Counted from the stretch's first letter, positions 1-6,867 are shown. The stretch is 8,286 nt of DNA from Bacillota bacterium (GCA_023388035.1 JAEWGY010000096.1:1-8286), one strand, 5' to 3'. The notes: a model not told the origin generated them from the sequence alone. A program made the numbers and translations.

Positions 1-1
1 T

Positions 2-118
2 GATAGTGATGCTTTAGAGAAGTTAAGAGAAATTCTTGATCAAGATCTTAAATTTGATGTTGATGTCTTTTCTACTGTTGTTTTTGGTATCTGTAAAGAC
101 TGCAATAAGGAGGAATGA
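2..118 (+). CDS. Fur-family metalloregulator, C-terminal end only (probably Zur)
   Basis: The frame is open from the left edge and ends at TGA (116-118); only the last 38 residues are visible. They end in GICKDCNKEE, the second zinc-coordinating CxxC pair (FGICxxC) that closes the dimerisation domain of Fur/Zur/PerR proteins. The preceding segment (LEKLREILDQDLKFDV) fits the last helix and strand of that domain. Fur-family proteins are cytoplasmic, metal-dependent repressors. The gene overlaps the start region of a zinc-binding lipoprotein gene and heads a znuA-znuC-znuB-like operon, so a zinc-sensing Zur is the most likely member, possibly controlling its own operon. The DNA-binding and sensing residues lie outside the window, so PerR or Fur cannot be excluded from sequence alone. 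The family call is firm; the metal is inferred from context. Confidence 0.8.
   Translation, partial: DSDALEKLREILDQDLKFDVDVFSTVVFGICKDCNKEE
107..113 (+). promoter_or_regulatory. Ribosome binding site AAGGAGG of the zinc-binding lipoprotein gene
   Basis: A full AAGGAGG Shine-Dalgarno sequence lies within the last codons of the upstream regulator. It is 1 base from the first ATG (115) and 4 bases from the second ATG (118). This favours translation from 118, although both are close. The arrangement couples translation of the two genes. Confidence 0.7.
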
Positions 119-1620
119 TGAAAAAAATCTTAAGTTTATTAATGGTTTTATTATTAAGTACTTCACTAGTTGCTTGTAATACTAAGACAGGTTCTAAAAC
201 AAGCGCAAGTCTTAAAGTAATCACAACCATTTTCCCACAATATGACTTCACTAGAAATATTGGTAAAGAATTAGTTGATGTAAAGATGCTACTTAAACCA
301 GGAGCTGAATCACATACATATGAACCAACACCTAAGGATATTAAAGATATCTCAGAATCAGACTTATTTATTTATGTAGGTGGCGAGAATGATGAGTGGG
401 TTGAGCGTATTTTAGAAAGTTTAGATAAGAAACCTTTAACCTTAAAACTTACTGATTTAGTAAAAACAGTTGAAGAAGAAATCGTTGAAGGTATGCAACA
501 TAGTCATGATCATGCACATGATGATCATAATCATCATCATGAAAAAGTTAAAAAGGAAGATGTTAAGGATCGTGCTTTAACCGATTTTGAAGGTACTTGG
601 GGAAGTATTGATCGCTTCTTTAATGATGAAAAATTTAATGTTGTATATGAAACATTTGCTAAAGAAGATAATGATACTGTAGAAAATGTTAAGAAGGACA
701 TGTTAGAGTCTTATCACAGTGATTTCCCTATTCTTAAAGTAAGTGGCGATGAAATTGCTTTAGTTGATAATGGTAATGAAGTAAGCAAGGCTAAATATGA
801 AGCTAAGGGCTTTGAATATGTTGAAAAGAATGATCATGTTATTGTTTGGTATAAGTATGAAAGAAGTGAAGATAATGATAAATTACCTAAGTATGTAGTT
901 ATTAACGATCATGCTACTGAACCATATAAACTTGAAGAAGATCATGGTCATATGCATTTAGCTTTCAGTAATGAAAGCTTTGAAAAGGCAATTAAAAGTG
1001 GTGCTTATCCATTCTATATTGCTGCAACAAAAACAATTAATGATGTACTAGCTTTATTTAGTGATGAGGACGATCACGATCATCACCATCATGAAATCGA
1101 TGAGCATGTATGGACTTCACCATTAAATGCTATTGAAATATCTGAAGCAATTAAGGATACTTTAGTTAAGCTTGATGAAAAACATAAGGATCAATATGAA
1201 AGTAATTTTAATGATTATAAGGCGCAGCTTAAAACATTAGATGAAAATATTGAAAAAGCAGTTAAAGAATCTAAGAACGACGTTTTAATTTTTGGCGATC
1301 GTTTCCCATTTAGATACTTTGTTGATCGTTATAATTTAGGTTACTACGCTGCTTTCTCTGGCTGTTCTACTGATATAGAGCCAGAACCTGCAACCATTAA
1401 ATTCTTAATTGATAAGGTAAATCAAATGAAAGCTCCAGTAGTATTTAAGATTGAACTTTCAAATGGTAAAATAGCTGAATCAATTGCTAATGATACCAAC
1501 GCTAAGATTTTAGAGTTTAATTCTGTACATAATTTAACTGCAGATCAACTTGCTAATAATGAATCTTATATTTCATTAATGACTAAGAATATTGAAGCTT
1601 TAAAAGAGGCGTTAAATTAA
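118..1620 (+). CDS. znuA: Zinc ABC transporter substrate-binding lipoprotein, ZnuA fold with an inserted ZinT domain
   Basis: Captures zinc at the outer face of the membrane for the ZnuB/ZnuC transporter. Residues are numbered from the upstream ATG at 115; the chosen start is the second ATG (118), better spaced from the Shine-Dalgarno. A signal peptide ends in a lipobox LVAC with Cys21 as the lipidation site. The ZnuA N-lobe runs about 33-120, with ligand candidate His67 in SHTYEPTPKD. A His/Asp-rich stretch (129-142) follows. Residues about 151-316 look like a ZinT/YodA domain (start LTDFEGTW, then ESYHSDFP, and the metal site around His266, His277, His279, His281). A second His stretch (321-326) leads into DEHVWTSP (His331) and the ZnuA C-lobe to 501. 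At 500 residues it is much longer than a usual ZnuA (about 300). Streptococcal AdcA carries ZinT at its C-terminus; here it is nested in the His-rich loop. The usual third His is replaced in a GDRFPFRYF motif. Confidence 0.93.
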   Translation: MKKILSLLMVLLLSTSLVACNTKTGSKTSASLKVITTIFPQYDFTRNIGKELVDVKMLLKPGAESHTYEPTPKDIKDISESDLFIYVGGENDEWVERILESLDKKPLTLKLTDLVKTVEEEIVEGMQHSHDHAHDDHNHHHEKVKKEDVKDRALTDFEGTWGSIDRFFNDEKFNVVYETFAKEDNDTVENVKKDMLESYHSDFPILKVSGDEIALVDNGNEVSKAKYEAKGFEYVEKNDHVIVWYKYERSEDNDKLPKYVVINDHATEPYKLEEDHGHMHLAFSNESFEKAIKSGAYPFYIAATKTINDVLALFSDEDDHDHHHHEIDEHVWTSPLNAIEISEAIKDTLVKLDEKHKDQYESNFNDYKAQLKTLDENIEKAVKESKNDVLIFGDRFPFRYFVDRYNLGYYAAFSGCSTDIEPEPATIKFLIDKVNQMKAPVVFKIELSNGKIAESIANDTNAKILEFNSVHNLTADQLANNESYISLMTKNIEALKEALN

Positions 1621-2304
1621 ATGTTATTACAAAAACTAACCAATGCTAGTTTTGCCTACGATAATAAAGTAGTACTTAGTGATGTTAGTTTTGAGATTCA
1701 TAAAGGTGATTACCTTTGTATCATCGGTGAAAATGGGGCAGGAAAATCAACCTTAATTAAAGGCATGCTAAAGAATATTAAGGTCTATAAAGGCAGTGTT
1801 AGTGATTTGGCTACCACGGTTGGTTATCTACCTCAAACTTCACGAATTGAAGCTAACTTTCCAGCTTCAGTTATGGAAGTGGTTTTATCAGGTAATTTAA
1901 ATAGAATGGGATTAAACCCATTCTATTTAAAAAAACACCGTGAACGAGCAAAGCAATTCATGTCAAAGCTAAACATTCTTGATCTTGCGAGAAAGCATTT
2001 TTGGGATTTATCAGGTGGTCAAAAACAAAGAGTTCTATTAGCTAGAGCACTTGTAGCATCAGATGAAGTATTAATACTTGATGAACCTTGTGCTGGTCTT
2101 GATCTTAATGTTGCTAATTCGTTTTATGAATTATTAAAAGAATTAAATGAAAAAGATAATTGCACTATTATTATGATTTCTCATGACATTAATGAAGTAT
2201 TAAAATATGCTAAAAAGATCTTACATATTAATCAAAAACAATTATTTTTCGGCAGTAAAGAAGCATTCTTAGCTGATCAAAGCTCTAAGGTATATAGGAG
2301 ATAA
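1621..2304 (+). CDS. znuC: Zinc ABC transporter ATP-binding protein
   Basis: Cytoplasmic ATPase that powers zinc import through ZnuB. All ABC hallmarks are present in a 227-residue protein of usual length: Walker A GENGAGKST (36-44), Q-loop Gln72 (YLPQTS), signature LSGGQKQR (130-137), Walker B VLILDEP (150-156) and H-loop His188 (ISHD). The protein fits the metal-type ABC family (ZnuC/AdcC/MntB). The ATG directly follows the TAA of the lipoprotein gene with no gap. A weak AAAAGAGG (1602-1609) lies 11 bases upstream, so translation is probably coupled. The permease gene starts two bases after its stop. Manganese or iron transport is possible for the family, but the His-rich ZinT-bearing partner argues for zinc. 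Confidence 0.95.
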   Translation: MLLQKLTNASFAYDNKVVLSDVSFEIHKGDYLCIIGENGAGKSTLIKGMLKNIKVYKGSVSDLATTVGYLPQTSRIEANFPASVMEVVLSGNLNRMGLNPFYLKKHRERAKQFMSKLNILDLARKHFWDLSGGQKQRVLLARALVASDEVLILDEPCAGLDLNVANSFYELLKELNEKDNCTIIMISHDINEVLKYAKKILHINQKQLFFGSKEAFLADQSSKVYRR

Positions 2305-2306
2305 AG

Positions 2307-3137
2307 ATGCAAGAAATTATTAATAATATTATTGAAATGTTTTCTTATACCTTCTTAGTAAGGGCAATTATTGTTGGAATCTTAGTTTCCTTTTGTGGAG
2401 CGATGTTAGGAGTTCCTTTAGTACTTAAAAAATATTCAATGATCGGTGATGGTTTATCCCATGTTGGATTTGGAGCGCTAGCTATCGCAACAGCAATAAA
2501 TGCTGCTCCCTTAAGTATTTCCTTACCCATAGTTATTTTAATAGCCTTTTTATTACTTAGAATATCAGAGAACTCTAAAATCAAAGGTGATCAAGCGATA
2601 GCCCTCATCTCAACCGCTTCACTGGCGATTGGAGTCTTTGTGATTTCAACTACAACCGGCTTTAATACTGATGTATGTAATTATTTATTTGGTTCTATTT
2701 TAGGTATAAGAAGCTATGAAGTAACTTTATCAGTTCTATTATCAATTACTGTAATTATCATTTTTATACTTTGTTATAATCGTATTTTCGCAATTACGAT
2801 TGATGAAAACTTCGCAAGAGCTTCAAAGATTTCGGTAAATAATGTAAATATGCTAATCGCCATCCTAACTGCTTGTGTGATTGTTTTAGGTATGCGCACT
2901 ATGGGATCTTTACTAATTACCAGTGTCATGATCTTCCCTGCGATTACCTCAATGCGTTTATTTAAATCTTTTAAAGCAGTAGTTACTTCTGCTTGCATCG
3001 TTTCAGTCTTTTCATTTATGGTAGGAATGTATATTTCTTATGCATATCATTTACCAAGTGGAGCCTCAATCACCATTATTAATATCATCATGTTTTTGGT
3101 GTATCATATTGTTAGTAAATTAAGAGTGATCAAATGA
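2307..3137 (+). CDS. znuB: Zinc ABC transporter permease (ABC-3 family)
   Basis: Integral membrane channel of the zinc importer. The 276-residue protein is very hydrophobic. Membrane segments are visible at about 18-36, 54-84 (probably two), 96-114, 139-157, 181-215 (probably two), 223-245 and 252-270, consistent with the 8-9 expected for ABC-3 permeases. Family motifs include SMIGDGLSHVGFGALAIA (44-61), NYLFGSILGI (125-134) and GSLLITSVMIFPAI (200-213). An AGGAG Shine-Dalgarno (2296-2300) sits 6 bases before the ATG, inside the last codons of znuC. The stop overlaps the next gene as ATGA (3134-3137). Zinc as substrate is inferred from the neighbouring lipoprotein; the fold and transport role are clear. 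Confidence 0.94.
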   Translation: MQEIINNIIEMFSYTFLVRAIIVGILVSFCGAMLGVPLVLKKYSMIGDGLSHVGFGALAIATAINAAPLSISLPIVILIAFLLLRISENSKIKGDQAIALISTASLAIGVFVISTTTGFNTDVCNYLFGSILGIRSYEVTLSVLLSITVIIIFILCYNRIFAITIDENFARASKISVNNVNMLIAILTACVIVLGMRTMGSLLITSVMIFPAITSMRLFKSFKAVVTSACIVSVFSFMVGMYISYAYHLPSGASITIINIIMFLVYHIVSKLRVIK

Positions 3138-3667
3138 AAAGAATACTAATATTATGCTGCATTTTGTTATCATTATTAAGCGCATGTAAACCTAAAACAA
3201 CTAAAGTGGTTTTATATCGCTATGATCCTAGTAAGAATATTAAGGATCAATTAACGGAAGTGCAAAAAGAGAATGAGAAAGATTTAATTAGTGAAGGTAT
3301 TTATCCCCATGAAGCAATAGCAATTGGTGAAAAACTCTTCATCAGTCAAATTAATGATATTTATTATAATTTTGATGATTATAAGAATTATCATGTCCTA
3401 GTTGAAGGAATGTTTACTCATTTAGAGAATACTAAAAAGGAAAAGGTACCTGCTGTATATAGGCTAGGTCCTGGTTGCTGCAATAATGATGGTTGGGCTG
3501 GTTTTTTAATGGCTAATTATGACTTTAAGAACCTTAAAGAAAATGATTGGATTAAGGTTTATGGTAAACCTCGAATTGAAATTAATGGTCACTTTAGAGA
3601 GTTATATCTGGATGTTTTAAACATTGAGGTTTTAGAAAAAAGAGGTGCAGAATTAGTATTAGATTAA
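3134..3667 (+). CDS. Small lipoprotein with a DUF1980/YcgQ-C-like domain, last gene of the zinc operon
   Basis: A 177-residue exported lipoprotein: a short hydrophobic signal ends in lipobox LLSAC with Cys18. The mature part contains a region (about 67-170) that resembles, from memory, the C-terminal domain of the YcgQ/TIGR03943 (DUF1980) family: ISQINDIYYNFDDY (70-83), VLVEGMF (88-94), YRLGPGCCNNDGWAGF (109-124), NDWIKVYGKP (137-146) and a closing LNIEVLEKRGAE. The Cys115-Cys116 pair and GPGCC..DG motif are its most distinctive feature. YcgQ-like genes, usually paired with a YcgR permease, are often linked to zinc-responsive regulators, which agrees with this operon position. No YcgR-like gene is visible here. 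The start overlaps the permease stop (ATGA); only a weak AAGAGTGA precedes it, suggesting translational coupling. The molecular function is unknown; a zinc-handling accessory role is inference. Confidence 0.85.
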   Translation: MKRILILCCILLSLLSACKPKTTKVVLYRYDPSKNIKDQLTEVQKENEKDLISEGIYPHEAIAIGEKLFISQINDIYYNFDDYKNYHVLVEGMFTHLENTKKEKVPAVYRLGPGCCNNDGWAGFLMANYDFKNLKENDWIKVYGKPRIEINGHFRELYLDVLNIEVLEKRGAELVLD

Positions 3668-3687
3668 AAGGACTTAGGTCCTTTTTT
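3666..3687 (+). terminator. Intrinsic terminator of the zinc operon
   Basis: A perfect 8-bp stem, AAAAGGAC (3666-3673) with GTCCTTTT (3678-3685), has a TTAG loop and runs into a T tract ending at 3687. It begins within the TAA stop of the lipoprotein gene. It separates the zinc operon from the FRG gene. Confidence 0.88.
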
Positions 3688-3689
3688 AA

Positions 3690-3698
3690 TGATATAAT
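3690..3698 (+). promoter_or_regulatory. Extended -10 promoter of the FRG gene
   Basis: TGATATAAT at 3690-3698 is a perfect extended -10 element (TGnTATAAT). No good -35 is seen at 16-18 bases upstream, where the operon terminator lies; extended -10 promoters can do without one. Transcription should begin about 3705, only two bases before the ATG at 3707. Confidence 0.65.
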
Positions 3699-3706
3699 AA
3701 AAGAGT

Positions 3707-4501
3707 ATGAAAGAAATAATTATAAAAAGCTATGAACATTTAAATGAGATCATTTTTAAGAATTGTTATGATCCTAAAATCGGTCGCTATCGTAATCAAT
3801 TTGTTTATCGAGGGGTTTTTGATAAGAATTTTAAATTACTACCAAAACTTAATCGAATCTGTGGACATGATTTAAAATTAGAAGATAGCATTATTAGAAA
3901 TTTTATTAAGTATGGTTATAGTGAAATTGATCATAATTCATCACTTTTTCAAAAAGTGGCTTTAGGACAGCATTTTGGATTACCGACAAGACTTTTAGAC
4001 TGGTCTTATTCACCCTTAGTTGCAGCTCACTTTGCTACGGTAAATACGGAGCAGTATGATAAGGATGGAGTGATTTACTGTGTTGATTTATGTGCTGTTA
4101 ATAATTTATTACCACCAGCCTTAAAAAGTGATTTAGATAATGATAGAGCACATATTTTCACTATTGCTACCTTAGATAAGCATTTTAAGAATTTTAAAGA
4201 TTTTTATAAGTATAGTCAAAAACCTTTCTGCTTATTTTTTGAGCCTGCCTCATCAGATGATAGAATGTCTAATCAATATGCACTCTTTTCAATGTCAAGT
4301 GATACTCGAGTAGCTTTAGAAAGTTTATTACCAGATGATGATGATAAGTGTTTTAAACTAATTATTCCTAAGGAAATAAAATTAGAAATCAGGGATAAGC
4401 TTGATTATATTAACATCTCAGAAAGATTCATCATGCCAGGACTTGATGGTATCTGTAGCTGGATAACTAGAAGATATTCGAATTTAAAAAAAGATGATTA
4501 A
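3707..4501 (+). CDS. FRG domain-containing protein
   Basis: A 264-residue protein, probably cytoplasmic, with no signal peptide or membrane segment. FRG-domain features are visible: FVYRG (32-36, with the Arg-Gly of the name-giving motif), the most conserved block GQHFGLPTRLLDWSYSPLVA (87-106) followed by AHFAT, a later DDRMSNQYALFS (184-195), and an FIMPGLDGIC segment (241-250) like the C-terminal FPxLDG motif. The biochemical activity of FRG proteins is not established to my knowledge; they occur singly and in defence or mobile contexts. Here the gene stands alone between a terminator and its own terminator, with an extended -10 promoter. No other in-frame ATG lies near, and there is no usable Shine-Dalgarno (AAAAGAG ends one base from the ATG), so the message is probably leaderless. 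Nothing around it suggests a phage or mobile island. The domain is confident; the function is unknown. Confidence 0.88.
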   Translation: MKEIIIKSYEHLNEIIFKNCYDPKIGRYRNQFVYRGVFDKNFKLLPKLNRICGHDLKLEDSIIRNFIKYGYSEIDHNSSLFQKVALGQHFGLPTRLLDWSYSPLVAAHFATVNTEQYDKDGVIYCVDLCAVNNLLPPALKSDLDNDRAHIFTIATLDKHFKNFKDFYKYSQKPFCLFFEPASSDDRMSNQYALFSMSSDTRVALESLLPDDDDKCFKLIIPKEIKLEIRDKLDYINISERFIMPGLDGICSWITRRYSNLKKDD

Positions 4502-4512
4502 TCAATCATCTT
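4486..4512 (-). terminator. Intrinsic terminator of the murF-ddl operon, partly inside the FRG gene
   Basis: Reading the minus strand from 4512: a perfect 9-bp stem AAGATGATT / AATCATCTT with a GATT loop (4512-4491), then a run of seven T in total ending at 4486. It begins in the ddl stop codon region, and its downstream arm and T tract lie in the last codons of the FRG gene on the other strand. Confidence 0.8.
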
Positions 4513-5536
4513 AACGCCTTAGGGCGTTTTTTATTAGGGTTTTAATAATCATTTGATAATCAACACCAACCTTTGACATCATATTAGGATATCTTGAATG
4601 ATCGGTAAAGCCTGGGATGGTATTAATTTCATTAAAGTAGATTTTAGAATCAACATAAAAGAAATCAATTCTAGCATAATCACGACAACCTAATAAATTA
4701 AAGACTTTTAAGGCAATCTCCTTTACCCTTGCATTATCTTTTTCACTTATTCGAGCTGGACAGTGGAAAATAGTTTCATTTGAGATATACTTAAGCTCAA
4801 AGTCAAAGAAGGATCTTTTCATTTCAATTTCATCAATAGCACCACAGATTAAATCATTATCTTTTTCTAAAATCGAAACACCGATTTCAAAACCTGTTAG
4901 GTATTCCTCGATGATTATTTTCTGATCATATTTATAAGCTAATTGTAAGGCTTTAATAAATTCATCATAAGTCTCTACAACACTAATACCATAGCTAGAA
5001 CCTTCTCTTGCAGGTTTGATAATCATTTTTAAACCTAAATCATTTACGATTGCTTCATATTCATCCTTAGTTGGTAAATAATTTATTAATGAATGGTATT
5101 TAGCTTTTAAGATACCTTCCTTATCTAATAAACGATGACATAGTTCCTTATCATAGGCAATTAAAGATGCAGACATATCACAGCCAGTATAACTAATACC
5201 AGCATTATCTAGGATAGCTTGTAAGATGCCATTTTCACCAATTGAACCATGGATCATATTGATTGTTACATCAATTTGAAGTAAGGAATGATCTTTTTTA
5301 AAGTAGAAACCATCATTACTTAAATATAATTCATCCTTTGCTAAATTCTCCCAAGTATCATTTTGAATATTCTTACTATCAGCATGTACTAAGAAGAATT
5401 TACCTTCTTTACTATTAATGATTTTTATTAATTCATAATCATTTATTGGAAAATGATTAATAATACTTGCAGCTGAAGTTAATGAAACACTATATTCACT
5501 ACCTTTACCACCACATAAAAGGGCTATTTTTTTCAT
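4511..5536 (-). CDS. ddl: D-alanine--D-X ligase (Ddl family, with Van-like signature residues)
   Basis: ATP-grasp ligase that joins D-Ala to a second D-residue for the cell-wall precursor in the cytoplasm. The 341 residues carry the family motifs in order: GGKGSEYSVSL (9-19, Glu14), IHGSIGENGILQ (95-106), IIKPAREGSSYGIS (172-185), EEYLTGFEIGVSI (210-222), omega-loop FFDFELKY (243-250, Lys249-Tyr250 retained), ARIDFF (288-293) and NEINTIPGFTDHSRYPNMM (302-320). The HSRYP with Arg315 and the IPGFT..SRYPNMM block resemble VanC/VanG ligases more than classical Ddl (HSLVP or FSMYP). D-Ala-D-Ala remains the default product; D-Ala-D-Ser is possible, and D-Lac is less likely because Tyr250 is kept. 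The start is fixed by AGGTGA (minus strand, 5548-5543) 6 bases upstream, and the ATG overlaps the murF stop (ATGA), giving coupled expression with the enzyme that uses the product. Confidence 0.92.
   Translation of the reverse strand: MKKIALLCGGKGSEYSVSLTSAASIINHFPINDYELIKIINSKEGKFFLVHADSKNIQNDTWENLAKDELYLSNDGFYFKKDHSLLQIDVTINMIHGSIGENGILQAILDNAGISYTGCDMSASLIAYDKELCHRLLDKEGILKAKYHSLINYLPTKDEYEAIVNDLGLKMIIKPAREGSSYGISVVETYDEFIKALQLAYKYDQKIIIEEYLTGFEIGVSILEKDNDLICGAIDEIEMKRSFFDFELKYISNETIFHCPARISEKDNARVKEIALKVFNLLGCRDYARIDFFYVDSKIYFNEINTIPGFTDHSRYPNMMSKVGVDYQMIIKTLIKNALRR
4513..4532 (+). terminator. Intrinsic terminator of the FRG gene, inside the 3' end of ddl
   Basis: The stem AACGCC (4513-4518) pairs with GGCGTT (4523-4528) around a TTAG loop and is followed by T residues through 4532. 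It lies 11 bases after the FRG stop and within the last codons of ddl on the opposite strand. The loop is identical to that of the zinc-operon terminator. Confidence 0.82.
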
Positions 5537-6861
5537 CTATATTCACCTAGTTTATCTACAATATCATAAAATTTTAAAGCATTAGAAGCCTTAAAGAGAA
5601 TTACACAATTTTCATCTAAAAAGGGGATTATTTCCTTTAATAATTCATCAGCATTATTAAAATGCTTACCATCAACATCATCTTCATGAAAGTATCTAGC
5701 ATGATCACCTAAGGTAAATAGATGATCGATAGCTAGGGCTTTAATTAATTTACCAATTTCACTATGGAATTGTTTACTATCATCCCCAAGATCATACATA
5801 TCCCCAAGTACCGCAATACTTTTTTGAGAATATGAGGATAAGATCTTTAAGGCATGGGCTAAGGATTCAGGATTTGATTTATAGCTATCATCAATGACGA
5901 TAGCCTTTTTAATAATACTAATTTCATTGCGATTTTTAGTTAGTTCAATATTATTTAAATCCTCAAGATTAAATTTAATTTTAAGACTATCTAAGGCGAT
6001 AATGGCTGCTATACAATTTAGGGCTTGAAATTCACCAATGAGATTAGTAGTGATTATTTTAGTGAACTCAAAGATTAAGGGATTAGTTTTTAAAACCTTA
6101 GTATGATAATTATTGGCTTTATTAAAGCCGAAGGTTTTAATAGGACATTCTAATTTTAATTTCCTTAAACTATTTAAAAATTCACTATTATCACCATTAA
6201 CCAGTAATCTACCACCAACCTTAAGATGCTTAGCAATTTCAAGCTTGGCCTTATAAATATTTTCATATGAGCCAAGATCAGCAAGATGAGCACTACCAAT
6301 TGAAGTGATGATCGCAAGATCCATTTTCGCAATAGAGCCAAGATAATCAAGATCACCTAAAGCCGACATACCCATTTCTAAGATTAATAATTCAGTATCC
6401 ATCGGCATACTTAAAATAGTTAAAGGCAGTCCGATTTCATTATTTTGATTACCATTAGTAGCATGAGTTTTATTATATCTTCTCGCAAGGCAAAAAAGAA
6501 TATCCTTAGTTGAAGTCTTGCCATTACTACCAGTAATACCGATCACTGTTGGTCTAACTTTCTTAAGGTAAGCCTTCGCAAGTTCTCCTAAAGCAAGTTT
6601 AGTATCTTCTACTAAGATTAAGGCTTTGTTTATTTTACTATAATCATGATCACTTTGAAATAAAGCAATCTTAGCTTTGCTTAGAGCATCATTAACAAAA
6701 TCATGAGCATCATAGCGATTACCGATGATCGGAATAAATAGATCATTTTCATTTATTTCATTAGAATTTATACTTATATTCTCGATCGTAAAATCTTCCC
6801 TGGTATTAATTAATTTACCATTACAAATATCTAAAATTTCACTGACTTTGAATTTAAACAT
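5533..6861 (-). CDS. murF: UDP-N-acetylmuramoyl-tripeptide--D-alanyl-D-alanine ligase (MurF)
   Basis: Cytoplasmic ATP-dependent ligase that adds the D-Ala-D-X dipeptide to the UDP-MurNAc-tripeptide. With the ATG at 6861 it has 442 residues, normal for MurF. An N-terminal UDP-binding domain (about 1-85) precedes the central Mur ATPase domain with P-loop GITGSNGKTST (108-118), NNEIGLPLT (140-148), LEMGMS (161-166), AHLADLGS (191-198) and the KAKLEI region (204-209) with the lysine expected to be carbamylated. The C-terminal domain has DDSYKSNPES (324-333; most MurFs have YNANP) and VLGDMYDLGDDSKQFHSEIG (351-370). A longer reading from TTG at 6879 adds six residues, but it lacks a Shine-Dalgarno and lies upstream of the -10 box at 6873-6868, so I reject it. 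The ATG has no Shine-Dalgarno either and coincides with the expected transcription start, suggesting a leaderless message. The stop overlaps ddl by ATGA. Confidence 0.93.
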   Translation of the reverse strand: MFKFKVSEILDICNGKLINTREDFTIENISINSNEINENDLFIPIIGNRYDAHDFVNDALSKAKIALFQSDHDYSKINKALILVEDTKLALGELAKAYLKKVRPTVIGITGSNGKTSTKDILFCLARRYNKTHATNGNQNNEIGLPLTILSMPMDTELLILEMGMSALGDLDYLGSIAKMDLAIITSIGSAHLADLGSYENIYKAKLEIAKHLKVGGRLLVNGDNSEFLNSLRKLKLECPIKTFGFNKANNYHTKVLKTNPLIFEFTKIITTNLIGEFQALNCIAAIIALDSLKIKFNLEDLNNIELTKNRNEISIIKKAIVIDDSYKSNPESLAHALKILSSYSQKSIAVLGDMYDLGDDSKQFHSEIGKLIKALAIDHLFTLGDHARYFHEDDVDGKHFNNADELLKEIIPFLDENCVILFKASNALKFYDIVDKLGEYR

Positions 6862-6867
6862 ATTTTT

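Noticed and set aside
500..545. Repeated cat/gat units resembling a short tandem repeat
   Set aside because: They are His and Asp codons of the zinc-binding linker, not a DNA repeat with its own role.
2345..2998. Open frames on the minus strand opposite znuB (2345-2584 and 2774-2998)
   Set aside because: They lie fully inside a clear permease gene, have no recognisable domain or Shine-Dalgarno, and are complements of hydrophobic codons.
3666..4532. FRG gene as part of a phage-defence island
   Set aside because: No nuclease, methylase, toxin partner, integrase or transposase is visible nearby; neighbours are housekeeping genes.
6174..6356. Hydrophobic 60-residue minus-strand frame inside murF
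   Set aside because: Shifted frame of the MurF ATPase domain; the hydrophobicity reflects AT-rich codons read out of frame.
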